Shown here: piece after piece, positions 1 to 7,902 of the stretch
Layout: every line of letters begins with the position of its first letter
How positions within the stretch are numbered: the first letter of the stretch is position 1
Assembly (NCBI RefSeq): GCF_000250635.1
Contig: NC_016940.1
Span: forward strand, 2,094,001 to 2,158,000
Direction of reading: 5' to 3'
DNA from: Saprospira grandis str. Lewin
GTDB taxonomy: Bacteria > Bacteroidota > Bacteroidia > Chitinophagales > Saprospiraceae
Length of the DNA stretch: 64,000 nucleotides
Notes under the pieces: model-generated
Told to the model about the DNA's origin: nothing
What the model saw: the letters and a program-made list of their open reading frames with translations, nothing else
Database searches by the model: none
Translations under genes and position numbers: made by a program

Positions 1-1350
1 TTGGGGGCCCTCTTCTTTACGGTCTATTTTAAGTTTCCCAATATTACCCGCATTGGCTTGGCCATTAACACGGTAAGAGGAAAGTATTATAGCCCAGAAA
101 ATCATATGGATGAGGATAACCCCGATACCATCAAAGATGAGTCTGTAGATGGAGAGGTAACTCCTTTTCAAGCTCTTTCTGCCGCTCTTTCGGCTACGGT
201 GGGGCTCGGAAATATCGCCGGGGTGGCTATTGCCATTTCTTTGGGTGGACCAGGCGCTACGCTCTGGATGATCGTCGCGGGCTTGCTCGGTATGGCTTCT
301 AAGTTTACCGAATGTACGCTTGGTGTAAAATATAGAGAAATTGATGCCGAAGGGACCATCCATGGCGGACCTATGTATTATCTCTCTAAAGGACTAGCCG
401 ATAAGGGCCTTGCTGGCCTCGGAAAGGTATTCGCCGTTTTCTTCGCTATTATGTGCGTAGGCGGCTCTTTTGGTGGCGGAAATATGTTCCAGGCTAACCA
501 AGCGGCTTCTCAGGTCTTGGGCACTTTTGGCATTGAAGGCGGTGCCGGTGGCTTTATCTTTGGCCTGATTACCGCCGTTTTGGTGGCAATCGTGATCATT
601 GGTGGGATTAAGCGAATTGGTAAAGTGGCCGAAACAATCGTTCCTTTTATGGCGGTCCTTTATGTCGGTAGCGCTATTATCGTAATTGCAATGAATGCTG
701 GCCAGATTCCTACCGCTTTCGGCCTTATTTTCGACGAGGCGCTCAATCCCCCCGCTATGTTTGGTGGTTTTGTTGGCGTTCTCATTACGGGTTTCCAACG
801 AGCGGCTTTCTCTAATGAAGCTGGCGTAGGTTCTGCCGCAATTGCTCACTCTGCCGTAAAAACAGCTTATCCCGCTAGTGAAGGGGTGGTGGCTCTCCTC
901 GAGCCTTTTATCGATACTGTGATTATTTGTACTATCACCGCTTTGGTCATTATCATTACAGGCCAATACGAAAACCTAGATGGCATAGATGGGGTGAGTA
1001 TGACTTCTAACGCCTTTGCTACGGCCTTGCCTTGGTTCCCCTATGTACTTACTTTGGCGGTGGCTCTTTTTGCCTTTTCTACCATGCTCTCTTGGTCTTA
1101 TTATGGCCTGCAAGCCTGGAAGTTCCTCTTTGGTAAGTCTAAGGCGATGGACCTTACCTATAAGGTGCTATTTTGCATTTTTGTTGTCATTGGCGCTTCT
1201 GCCAGCCTTGGCTCGGTGATCGGTTTTTCCGATGCCATGATTTTTGCCATGGTGTTCCCCAATATGATCGGCCTGATCATTTTGGCGCCCACGGTTCGCA
1301 AGGAGGTAAAACGCTATGTGGCCGATATTAAAGCTGGTAAATTGGGCTAA
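1..1350 (+). CDS. Sodium:alanine symporter (AGCS family), 5' truncated by window edge
   Basis: Inner-membrane AGCS carrier that imports alanine or glycine with Na+ (family knowledge). The frame is open from base 1, and the usual N-terminal residues and first membrane helices are missing, so the gene starts outside the window and the TTG at base 1 is not a real start. Visible family features are the glycine-rich stretch around 'TVGLGNIAGVAIAISLGGPG', the 'GMASKFTECTLG' segment, 'HGGPMYYLSKGL' and 'FSNEAGVGSAAIAHS', followed by several hydrophobic helices up to a short basic tail. A strong intrinsic terminator follows the stop, so it ends a transcription unit. Substrate choice cannot be read from sequence alone. 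Confidence 0.93.
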   Translation: MGALFFTVYFKFPNITRIGLAINTVRGKYYSPENHMDEDNPDTIKDESVDGEVTPFQALSAALSATVGLGNIAGVAIAISLGGPGATLWMIVAGLLGMASKFTECTLGVKYREIDAEGTIHGGPMYYLSKGLADKGLAGLGKVFAVFFAIMCVGGSFGGGNMFQANQAASQVLGTFGIEGGAGGFIFGLITAVLVAIVIIGGIKRIGKVAETIVPFMAVLYVGSAIIVIAMNAGQIPTAFGLIFDEALNPPAMFGGFVGVLITGFQRAAFSNEAGVGSAAIAHSAVKTAYPASEGVVALLEPFIDTVIICTITALVIIITGQYENLDGIDGVSMTSNAFATALPWFPYVLTLAVALFAFSTMLSWSYYGLQAWKFLFGKSKAMDLTYKVLFCIFVVIGASASLGSVIGFSDAMIFAMVFPNMIGLIILAPTVRKEVKRYVADIKAGKLG

Positions 1351-1373
1351 ATCATTAGCTTGATGTTTACGGT

Positions 1374-1412
1374 AAACGTCTCTTTCCAATTTCGGGAAGA
1401 GACGTTTTTTTT
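1374..1412 (+). terminator. Intrinsic terminator after symporter gene
   Basis: An 11-bp perfect stem (AAACGTCTCTT / AAGAGACGTTT) with a 12-nt loop is followed by a T8 run. The T-run directly abuts the GGGG end of a repeat element. Confidence 0.9.
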
Positions 1413-1533
1413 GGGGCCTCCGCTGCGGCTTCGCCTTGCGGCGCTACGCTTTGGGGCTCGCAGGTCTGCTCGGCCCTTCGCAGGCTTCGCCTGCTCGGTC
1501 TGGCCTTCGGCCACCCCGCCGCATCGCTAGGCC
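1413..1533 (+). repeat. GGCC cloverleaf element, copy 1 (type A, forward)
   Basis: Type A element (closing stem GGCCT/AGGCC). The first hairpin is enlarged. The conserved core with CTCGCAGGTCTGCTCGG is present, then hairpin 2 (GCAGG/CCTGC), hairpin 3 (TGGCC-TTC-GGCCA) and the CATCGCTAGGCC end. A GC-rich tail with further small hairpins runs on to about 1580, close to the start of the SDR gene. Confidence 0.9.
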
Positions 1534-1641
1534 AGTTTGGCCTGCGGCCAAAGGCGGCCAAGCCGCCTAGCGCTGCCCCAAATACAACCATTTGATTTAG
1601 CTGTTGTTTCTAAAGCATCAATAAGCTTAAAACAATCTATT

Positions 1642-2343
1642 ATGCAAGGAAAATCAATACTCATTATTGGCGCTAGTCGTGGCATTGGCGCGGCCTTGGC
1701 CCAAAAACTCCAAGCCGCAGGGGCCCAAGTGTATAATGCCAGCCGCTCGGCAGAAGGCCTGGGCAAAAATATTAGCTACGATGCCCTACAGGATGATCCC
1801 AAGGCGCTTTTGGCCCAATTGCCCAGCCAACTAGATGGCCTGGTCTATTGCCCCGGAAGCATCAATTTACGGCCCTTCCACCGCATCAAAGAAGAACAGT
1901 TTAATCAAGAGTTTGAGCTGAATGTCATGGGGGCGGTTCGTCTGCTACAAGCGGCTTTGCCCCAACTCAAAAAGGCCGAAGCAGGCGCTTCTGTGGTCCT
2001 TTTTAGTACGGTGGCGGTAAAGCTGGGCATGCCCTTTCATAGCGCTATTGCTATGGCCAAAGGCGCCCTAGAGGGCCTCACCAAATCTTTGGCAGCAGAA
2101 TGGGCCAGCCATAATATTCGCCTCAATGCAATTGCTCCTTCTCTAACTCATACCGATTTGGCCGAGCGCTTACTCAATACGGAGGCCAAGCAGGAGTCCG
2201 CCGCCAAACGCCACCCTTTGGGCCGCATCGGCCAGCCCCAAGATATTGCTAGCTTGGCCTATTATCTTCTGGACCAAAATAGCCAATGGATGACGGGCCA
2301 AATTTTAGGCTTAGATGGCGGCATGGGTAACCTAAAGGTCTAA
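1642..2343 (+). CDS. SDR-family oxidoreductase lacking the canonical catalytic tyrosine
   Basis: Short-chain dehydrogenase/reductase fold of 233 aa. The N-terminal nucleotide-binding motif is GASRGIGAAL. The classical YxxxK active site is not intact: the lysine lies in 'HSAIAMAKGALEGL', but the position four residues before it is isoleucine instead of tyrosine. From memory, a subgroup of bacterial SDRs shares this 'H-(A/S)-x-(I/V)-A-x-A-K-G' pattern, so this is a real divergent subfamily and probably not decay. The ATG at 1642 is chosen because the open frame upstream of it lies in repeat DNA and the glycine motif starts 7 residues later. Its stop overlaps the stop of convergent holB by 4 bp. 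Substrate unknown. Confidence 0.85.
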   Translation: MQGKSILIIGASRGIGAALAQKLQAAGAQVYNASRSAEGLGKNISYDALQDDPKALLAQLPSQLDGLVYCPGSINLRPFHRIKEEQFNQEFELNVMGAVRLLQAALPQLKKAEAGASVVLFSTVAVKLGMPFHSAIAMAKGALEGLTKSLAAEWASHNIRLNAIAPSLTHTDLAERLLNTEAKQESAAKRHPLGRIGQPQDIASLAYYLLDQNSQWMTGQILGLDGGMGNLKV

Positions 2344-3497
2344 AGTGGCTTAAAAATGCGATGAATTTTAATGGAGAGATCCAAAAAAAGAACCTTGGGA
2401 TGAGCGTTCCGCTCAATAAAATACAGATGATCGTTAAAGAGCTGTTGCAGCTTATCAATAGCAGGTAAGGGAAGCAATTTTGCTAGGCCCTGGGCCGCCT
2501 TTTGGTCCTGCGCCGATAGGCGCAAACCACTAGGGGGGAAACCCGCCTGCAATAGGCTGAGCTCTCTAAGGAAAAATAGGCCGTATTCCAAAAAGAGCAG
2601 CTGCTCTTTACGGCCTGTTTTACTGCCCTTTTTGCCCTCTTTGGGGTGCTTGCCCGTTACAAATTGCTCTACCCAATAGACCATAGGGCCGCGGCCCTGA
2701 TAACAGGCGCGGAGCCAGCCCGCAAAGGCTTGCCCCAGTTGCTGTTCTTCTTGGTTTTGGCCACTGGCCAGCTGTTTGGCTTTTCGGTAGTTGCCCTCCG
2801 AAAGATAGGCTACCTCTTTGGCCGTTTGTGTAGGAACGCCCTCTTGGACCAAGGCCTCGGCAATTAGCTCATCGTCTAAGGCGGGTAGTTTGAGCAACTG
2901 GCAGCGAGAGAGGATGGTGTTGAGAATAAGCTCGGCTCGTTCGGCCACTAAGAGAAAGACGGTATTGGGCTCGGGCTCTTCAATGAGTTTGAGCAGGCGG
3001 TTGCCCTCCTTGTCCAAATATTCGGGCATCCAGAGCAAAAGGATTTTAAAGCGGCCTTCTACCCGGGTAAAGCTAAATTTGCGCACAATATCTACACACT
3101 CCCGCTTATTGATATTGCCCCTTTGGTTATTGGCCCCCAAATAAAAAAGCCAATCGTTCATATTGACATAAGGGCCTTTTTCTTCTAGCATTTTGCGCCA
3201 TTCCTTAATATGGTCGCTGCTGACGGCTTTACTATCAATATTGGGATAAGAAAAGTGGAGATCTGGATGAATATTTCTCTGCACCTTTTTGCAGGCATTA
3301 CATTGCCCACAGGCATCGGCAATGCCAGACTCATTTTTCTCGCAAAGGAGGTATTGGCTATAGGCGAGGGCGAGGGCCAGGCCACCCGCCCCTTCTGGTC
3401 CCACAAAAATTTGGGCATGAGCGGTGCGCTCATGTTCATAAGAAACTTTGAGTTGCTCTATAGCGGCCTTCTGGCCCAATACATCCTTAAATTGCAT
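2340..3497 (-). CDS. holB: DNA polymerase III, delta' subunit (clamp loader)
   Basis: Delta' subunit of the clamp loader that places the beta clamp on DNA, 385 aa. The N-terminus ('FKDVLGQKAAIEQL', then 'HAQIFVGPEGAGG') is the AAA+ region. The P-loop is degenerate, with leucine where the Walker lysine would be, as expected for a non-hydrolysing delta' subunit. The zinc-binding cysteines are seen in 'CGQCNAC'. 'LLKLIEEPEPNTVFLL' and 'ILSRCQLLKL' match the sensor and SRC regions (here SRC is 'SRC'). It is transcribed alone, convergent with the SDR gene with a 4-bp overlap of ends. Confidence 0.92.
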   Translation of the reverse strand: MQFKDVLGQKAAIEQLKVSYEHERTAHAQIFVGPEGAGGLALALAYSQYLLCEKNESGIADACGQCNACKKVQRNIHPDLHFSYPNIDSKAVSSDHIKEWRKMLEEKGPYVNMNDWLFYLGANNQRGNINKRECVDIVRKFSFTRVEGRFKILLLWMPEYLDKEGNRLLKLIEEPEPNTVFLLVAERAELILNTILSRCQLLKLPALDDELIAEALVQEGVPTQTAKEVAYLSEGNYRKAKQLASGQNQEEQQLGQAFAGWLRACYQGRGPMVYWVEQFVTGKHPKEGKKGSKTGRKEQLLFLEYGLFFLRELSLLQAGFPPSGLRLSAQDQKAAQGLAKLLPLPAIDKLQQLFNDHLYFIERNAHPKVLFLDLSIKIHRIFKPL

Positions 3498-3553
3498 AGT
3501 ACAAATTTCTTTTTGGGCAATCGGCCCGCTTTATACGGCCGAAGGCCGTAAAT

Positions 3554-3667
3554 GGCCTAGCGATGTGCAGCAGTGGCCGTTAGGCCAGACCGAGCCGCTG
3601 AAAGCGGCGAAGGGCCGAGCGAATAGCGAGCTGCGGAACGTAGCGCCTGCCGCAGGCAGGAGGCCCC
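3554..3667 (-). repeat. GGCC cloverleaf element, copy 2 (type A, reverse)
   Basis: Reverse-oriented type A copy: begins GGCCTAGCGATG and ends AGGCCCC. Hairpin 3 has the variant loop TAAC, hairpin 2 is GCCGCT/AGCGGC and hairpin 1 is CCTGCC/GGCAGG. It has the 'GCGAATAGCGAGC' core variant. Joined to a module-D unit on its right. Confidence 0.9.
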
Positions 3668-3765
3668 AAAGCAGCAGCGAGCTGCGACAACAAGGACTTT
3701 AGTCCGCAGTTCGACGACCAAAGGGAGTAAACGTAGCGCCGAGGCGCGAAGCGAGGCGGAGGCCC
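3668..3765 (-). repeat. Element module D (GTCGTCGAACTGCGG-type unit)
   Basis: A distinct unit abutting copy 2. Reverse-complemented it reads GGGCCTCC, a hairpin, then TTTACTCCCTTTGGTCGTCG, AACTGCGG, a small hairpin, TTGTCG, and CAGCTCGCTGCTG. The same unit lies in the opposite orientation at 38844-38935. Its end is 12 bp from the stop of the glucosaminidase gene. Confidence 0.75.
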
Positions 3766-3777
3766 AAAAACCATCTA

Positions 3778-4818
3778 CTACTCCTTCTTCAATCGGATTT
3801 TATTGCCTGTTTGGGGAAGCGTTTTTCGGTAGATTTTATTCAGCTTTTCGAGTGATTTTAGGCGGATGCCATAATACTGAGAAACGGCCCGCAAATCTTG
3901 TCCTTTTCGGAGGATATGAAAATGCTGCTCGCCCTTATAGCGTTTCTTTTTGCGTTGGAGAAAGACATATTGTCCCGCCCTAGGGCGGCCCTGCTCGGCA
4001 AAATCGTTATAGCGCTCTAGCTTTTTGAGCTTAATATCGGCTCTTTGGGCCAGCTCGTGGAGGCTTTCGCCAACTTGTAGAACCATCGCTTTGCGGCCAT
4101 TGACCTCAATAATGCCCTTGGGCAATTCGAGCTCTACGGTATCCTTAATTTCACCGAAGGGGTCGGGAATGCGAATCGCCAGCCGTTCTTCTGGTCCCTT
4201 GACGCTATCTTTGGGTGGTGGTTGCAGATTGAAAATACTGTCTAATTCGCCTGGGGCCAGTTGTAAATCCTGAAAAGAGAGGTGGTCCAAACGATAAAGC
4301 TCATAGCGCTCAATGATGCTAATGAGATTTTTGCTATAGGTTTTTGCTGTGGCATAACCCGCCTTTTGCAGCCCTTTGGCCCAGGCTTTATAATCCGTTT
4401 TATCGAGATCGAAGAGAAAGCCGTAGCGCCAAGCTTTTTTAGGGTTGCGCAAAAACTCGCTATGAGCGATATAAGATTTTTCGGCTTGGTCATAAACTCG
4501 AAAGCAAGACTTGACCGTCTCATCATCCCAGAGATAAAAACTGGGGCCATCCCAATGCTTTTTTCCGCCGCATTTGATTCCAAAATGGTTATTGGCCTGA
4601 ATGGCCAGTTGGCTAGCGCCAGAGCCTGATTCTAGAATACCTTGGGCCATTTTGATACTGGCAGGAATACCCGCTCGGTCCATTTCTGCAATAGCGATAT
4701 GCTGAAACTGCAAGATATAAGCCTGCGTTTTGGCGGGGTCCAAATCCTCTATAGAAAAAGGTTTGGCCCAACTACTGGCTAAGGAAAAAAGGCAGAGAAA
4801 AAAAGCAAGGGATTTCAT
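3778..4818 (-). CDS. Secreted LysM glucosaminidase (GH73-type peptidoglycan hydrolase)
   Basis: Exported peptidoglycan hydrolase, 346 aa. A signal peptide covers about residues 1-18. The GH73/FlgJ-type catalytic domain spans roughly 30-175, with the likely catalytic glutamate E63 in 'MAQGILESGSGAS' and family features 'NNHFGIKC', 'YDQAEKSYIAHSEFL' and 'YATAKTYSKNLISIIE'. Two LysM-like wall-binding repeats follow at about 240-290 and 298-346 ('VLQVGESLHELAQ', 'HILRKGQDLRAVSQYYGI'). It is the last gene of the pheS operon, 6 bp after the polyprenyl synthase gene. The link to division or remodelling is inference. Confidence 0.9.
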   Translation of the reverse strand: MKSLAFFLCLFSLASSWAKPFSIEDLDPAKTQAYILQFQHIAIAEMDRAGIPASIKMAQGILESGSGASQLAIQANNHFGIKCGGKKHWDGPSFYLWDDETVKSCFRVYDQAEKSYIAHSEFLRNPKKAWRYGFLFDLDKTDYKAWAKGLQKAGYATAKTYSKNLISIIERYELYRLDHLSFQDLQLAPGELDSIFNLQPPPKDSVKGPEERLAIRIPDPFGEIKDTVELELPKGIIEVNGRKAMVLQVGESLHELAQRADIKLKKLERYNDFAEQGRPRAGQYVFLQRKKKRYKGEQHFHILRKGQDLRAVSQYYGIRLKSLEKLNKIYRKTLPQTGNKIRLKKE

Positions 4819-4824
4819 GGCGCA

Positions 4825-5811
4825 TTAGTGTTGGCGTTGCATGATGAAATTGAGAAACTGATAAAGAGGAGCTTTATCCGTTTGGTCTTTGGGGAGTTGG
4901 TCCAAGAAAGCAACCGCCTTGAGTCGGTAAGCCTCTACGGCTTGGCCAAGGGCGGCTTTGGCGCCAGAGCGCTCAAAAATAGCCTTAACGGTTTCGATTT
5001 TCTCCTCTTCTTTATCGGCTGGACAAGCTTGCTGATAAAGGGCCAATAACTGTTCTTTATCGGCGGCTGTACCTAGCTCTAGGGCCTTAATATAAAGGAC
5101 CGTCTTTTTATTTTGCAGAATATCTCCGCCGATGCGTTTGCCAAAGGTGGCGGCATCGCCAAAGCTATCGAGATAATCGTCTTGGAGTTGGAAGGCGATG
5201 CCCATATTTCGGCCAAATTCGCCTAGTAGTTCGGCCTCTTCGGCTGGGGCTTGGCCAATGAGGGCGCCCATTTTCATGGCGCCATAGAGCAGCACTGAGG
5301 TTTTGAGCTCAATCATTTTGAGGTAGCTTTCTAGGGCTACGCTCTGCATTTGCTCAAAGTTCATATCCATTTGTTGGCCTTCACAAACGCCAATGGCCGT
5401 TTCATTGTAGCAATCGAGCAAGGCGGCTAAATTTCCGCTGGCCGATTGGGCCAGGTACTTATAGCTATAGACCAGCATCACATCTCCAGAGAGGATAGCG
5501 GTATTGGTATCAAACTTTTTGTGCACCGTGGCCTTTCCCCTGCGCAAATCGGCCTGGTCCATAATATCGTCATGCATAAGCGAGAAATTATGGAAAAGCT
5601 CTATGGCATAGGCGGCGGGCAGGGCCGTTTCAATATTTTGGCCCAGATAGAGTTCTGCGGCCATTAATAGCAAAATGGGCCGCATTTGCTTGCCGCCCAA
5701 AGAAAGAATATAATCTAGGGGCTGATAAAGCTCCTGAGGTTGACCTTGGCCAAATTGTTCTTGGGCTGCATAGGCCCGATAAGCATTTTGGAGGCGTTGA
5801 AAAGCCTGCAT
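4825..5811 (-). CDS. Polyprenyl synthetase (trans-isoprenyl diphosphate synthase)
   Basis: Condenses isopentenyl diphosphate onto an allylic diphosphate to make farnesyl, geranylgeranyl or longer prenyl diphosphates; 328 aa. Both Mg-binding motifs are intact: DDIMD (residues 81-85, 'LMHDDIMDQADLRRG') and DDYLD (211-215, 'FQLQDDYLDSFGD'). The substrate-binding 'GGKQMRPIL' is at 39-47. Product chain length cannot be assigned with confidence; F76 is five residues before the first Asp. It sits between a small lipoprotein gene and a glucosaminidase gene in the pheS operon. Confidence 0.93.
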   Translation of the reverse strand: MQAFQRLQNAYRAYAAQEQFGQGQPQELYQPLDYILSLGGKQMRPILLLMAAELYLGQNIETALPAAYAIELFHNFSLMHDDIMDQADLRRGKATVHKKFDTNTAILSGDVMLVYSYKYLAQSASGNLAALLDCYNETAIGVCEGQQMDMNFEQMQSVALESYLKMIELKTSVLLYGAMKMGALIGQAPAEEAELLGEFGRNMGIAFQLQDDYLDSFGDAATFGKRIGGDILQNKKTVLYIKALELGTAADKEQLLALYQQACPADKEEEKIETVKAIFERSGAKAALGQAVEAYRLKAVAFLDQLPKDQTDKAPLYQFLNFIMQRQH

Positions 5812-5836
5812 AAGCGATTGGATTGAGGAAAGCTGT

Positions 5837-6253
5837 TTAGTAATTGTCTAAGTTGGCGACCACTAGCCATTTGCCTTCTCTTTGGACCATTTCAATATCT
5901 ACGGCCTCCTGATTGGCATTACAGCAGAGTTGGCAGCTGGTGCTGCCGTCTTTTTCTTGGCAGTCCAGTTGGCTAAAATCAAAACGGACCTTATCGAGCA
6001 GGGCCTCTTTTTGTGTGGGCTTAGCCGACTTAAACTGTAGCTCGGTGGCAAAGTAGCGCAATTGTTCTTGGCTAGAGGGCTCGCAGAAGGCCTCGGCTTT
6101 GGCAAAGTCTTCTGCGGCTACAGCCGTATAAAAGGCTTTGATTGCCGCTTGAGGAGTTTGTTGTTCTTGGCTATAATCTGGGCCTTCCCCCTGACAAGCG
6201 GTCAAGAGAGAAAGGCCCAAAATAAATAGCAACATAGGCGTCCAATTAGGCAT
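5837..6253 (-). CDS. Small lipoprotein (DUF4878-like)
   Basis: A 138-aa predicted lipoprotein. From the ATG at 6253 it reads MPNWTPMLLFILGLSLLTAC, a clear signal peptide with lipobox LTAC. The mature part has 'AAIKAFYTAVAAEDFAKAEAF', the pattern of DUF4878/NTF2-like lipoproteins, and ends in 'REGKWLVVANL'. The frame stays open upstream to 6316, but that start would put 21 residues before the signal peptide; the chosen ATG overlaps the pheS stop by 8 bp, typical of translational coupling. A CxxC/CC cluster near residues 106-110 is unusual for the family. Function unknown. Confidence 0.8.
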   Translation of the reverse strand: MPNWTPMLLFILGLSLLTACQGEGPDYSQEQQTPQAAIKAFYTAVAAEDFAKAEAFCEPSSQEQLRYFATELQFKSAKPTQKEALLDKVRFDFSQLDCQEKDGSTSCQLCCNANQEAVDIEMVQREGKWLVVANLDNY

Positions 6254-7283
6254 TGAGCACAGGATTAAATTGCTTGAGAAAACGCTGATCGTTTTCAAAA
6301 AATAGGCGGATATCATCTACCTCATATTTGAAAAGGGCAATGCGCTCAATTCCAATACCAAAGGCAAAACCAGTATATTCTTCGGGATCAATGCCACAGT
6401 TTTCCAACACTTTGGGGTCTACCATACCACAACCCAACACTTCTAGCCAACCTGTGCCCTTAGTTAGGCGGCGGTCCCGCTCAGTCTCTAGGCCCAAATA
6501 AACGTCCATTTCGGCGCTAGGCTCTGTAAATGGAAAATAAGAGGGACGCAGGCGGATATTGGTGGCGCCAAACATTTCTTTGGCAAAATAGTAAAGCGTT
6601 TGGCGAAGGTCGGCAAAGCTGACATCCTTGGCCACATAAAGGCCCTCAATTTGGTGGAATTGGCAGTGTGAGCGAGCCGAAACAGTTTCGTTGCGGTACA
6701 CTCGGCCGGGGGCCACAATGCGCAAAGGGGGCTTTTGCTTGAGCATGCTTCGGATCTGTACGGGCGAAGTATGCGTGCGCAAAACCATTTTTTCAGGATC
6801 TTTGACATAAAAAGTATCCTGCATATCGCGGGCGGGATGGTCCTCGGGGGTGCCCAAAGCCGTAAAGTTGGTCCAATCGTCCTCAATTTCACGTTCTTCG
6901 GCTACCGAAAAGCCAATGCGCTCAAAAATTTGCAACATTTCCTCCATGACCAAGGCCACAGGATGGCGGCTACCCCAGTTTTCTGGCTGGGCAGGAGCGG
7001 TCAGGTCAATGCGCTCATAGTTTTTCAATTCGGCTCGTTCTAGCGCTTCTTTTTTAGCATAAAACTTAGCTTCTGCGGCCTGCTTGATTTCATTGAGCAG
7101 TTGGCCATATTCTTTTTTGCGTTCGTTGGGGACATTTCGCATCTCGCCAAAAAGGGGCTTGAGTTGGTTTTTGGTCCCTAAAAATTTTAAACGAAACTGC
7201 TCTAGTTCTTCTTTATTTTGAGGCGCTGCTGCGGCCACTTCTTGGGCCAGCAGATTGGCCTTCTCAAAAGCCTCGATTTGCAT
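6246..7283 (-). CDS. pheS: Phenylalanyl-tRNA synthetase alpha subunit
   Basis: Catalytic alpha subunit of the (alpha-beta)2 PheRS, charging tRNA-Phe; 345 aa, normal length. An N-terminal coiled-coil (residues 1-90) is followed by the class II core: motif 1 region 'HPVALVMEEMLQIFERIGF', 'DTFYVKDP', 'LRTHTSPVQIRSM', motif 2 'RVYRNETVSARSHCQFHQIE' and motif 3 'GFAFGIGIERIALFKYEVDD'. First gene of a four-gene operon (pheS, lipoprotein, prenyl synthase, glucosaminidase). The beta subunit gene is not in the window. Confidence 0.97.
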   Translation of the reverse strand: MQIEAFEKANLLAQEVAAAAPQNKEELEQFRLKFLGTKNQLKPLFGEMRNVPNERKKEYGQLLNEIKQAAEAKFYAKKEALERAELKNYERIDLTAPAQPENWGSRHPVALVMEEMLQIFERIGFSVAEEREIEDDWTNFTALGTPEDHPARDMQDTFYVKDPEKMVLRTHTSPVQIRSMLKQKPPLRIVAPGRVYRNETVSARSHCQFHQIEGLYVAKDVSFADLRQTLYYFAKEMFGATNIRLRPSYFPFTEPSAEMDVYLGLETERDRRLTKGTGWLEVLGCGMVDPKVLENCGIDPEEYTGFAFGIGIERIALFKYEVDDIRLFFENDQRFLKQFNPVLNA

Positions 7284-7417
7284 TTTTTCTGGTATTTGGT
7301 TACTTCTTGCGAAGATAATGAACTTGTGTTAAAACTTGAGGGCCTTGGGGCTAAATCTAGTTTTTGCCTGTTTTTCTGGGCTGAAAACCAGGGAGCTTTT
7401 CTTTTTTATTAGGATTT

Positions 7418-7562
7418 GGGGCCCGCGGCCGGCTAGGCCTTTGGCCTAGGTCGGCCGCCGCTATGCTGCGCCGCTCGCAGCTCTGCTCGGCCCTTCACAA
7501 AACTTCGCTAACGCTCGTTTTGTTTGGTCTGGCCTGCGGCCACGGCTGCGCAGCGCTGGGCC
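7418..7562 (+). repeat. GGCC cloverleaf element, copy 3 (type C, forward)
   Basis: Type C copy: begins GGGGCCCGCGGCC and ends GCAGCGCTGGGCC, giving closing stem GGCCC/GGGCC. Hairpin 1 is long (GCGGCC..CTAGGCC-TTT-GGCCTAG..GGCCGC). Hairpin 2 is an extended AACAAAACGAGCG-like stem. It lies 134 bp upstream of the pheS start. Confidence 0.88.
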
Positions 7563-7573
7563 AAGAAGCGGCT

Positions 7574-7902
7574 AGGGCCTGGGGGCATTTTGGGCGCTTC
7601 AGAAAAGTGCGGTTGTTGTTTAATCGGGCGGTTTGGGGGATTGGAGAGGGCCAAAACAACAACAACCGCCCTAGGGCGGTTGCTGTCCATAACAAACATC
7701 AAATAAACATTAAACAAAGCTAGCCTTGCTTAATTTTTTTAGAAATGATTTTTTTATCACCACAATTAAAAATACCTAAAATTCATTTTTCATTAATGAT
7801 AGAGCCCGTAGCGCCTAGCATCCTTTAGGGGGATAAGCGGAAACTACCCCCAATTACTACAGCGAATAAAGCTAGGCGATAGGTCTCCAATTTTTTTATC
7901 GC
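7574..7902. other. Non-coding stretch with two inverted repeats and a structured segment
   Basis: No convincing gene. It holds a 12-bp inverted repeat (GCGGTTGTTGTT at 7609-7620, complement at 7658-7669), overlapped by a perfect 16-bp palindrome ACCGCCCTAGGGCGGT (7665-7680). An AT-rich part follows. At 7812-7878 an 8-bp stem (CGCCTAGC / GCTAGGCG) encloses a second G5/C5 stem. Confidence 0.5.
7812..7878. other. Possible structured RNA or DNA segment downstream of the repeat-protein gene
   Basis: Outer stem CGCCTAGC (7812-7819) pairs with GCTAGGCG (7871-7878). Inside, GGGGG and CCCCC flank a small AG-CGGAAA-CT hairpin. It lies 24 bp beyond the stop codon of the minus-strand repeat-protein gene, so it could be in its 3' UTR. 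No known RNA family recognised; strand unresolved. Confidence 0.3.

Noticed and set aside
394-966. 190-codon antisense frame within the symporter gene, and other long antisense frames (for example 25094-25618 and 38242-38727)
   Set aside because: They are shadows of well-recognised genes on the other strand, with no domain pattern of their own.
3448-3774. Open frames of 60-110 codons on both strands across the GGCC elements (here and at 7463-7723, 8497-8765, 12675-13265, 20532-21068, 23465-23774, 38826-39241 and 61011-61302)
   Set aside because: Their predicted peptides change frame and sequence between copies, consist of repeat-derived GC-rich codons, and show no conserved protein pattern. 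They are by-products of the repeat.
7812-7878. tRNA gene or integron attC site
   Set aside because: The stem length is suggestive, but no anticodon or T-arm (GTTCGA) pattern and no attC core (GTTRRRY) or integrase gene is present.
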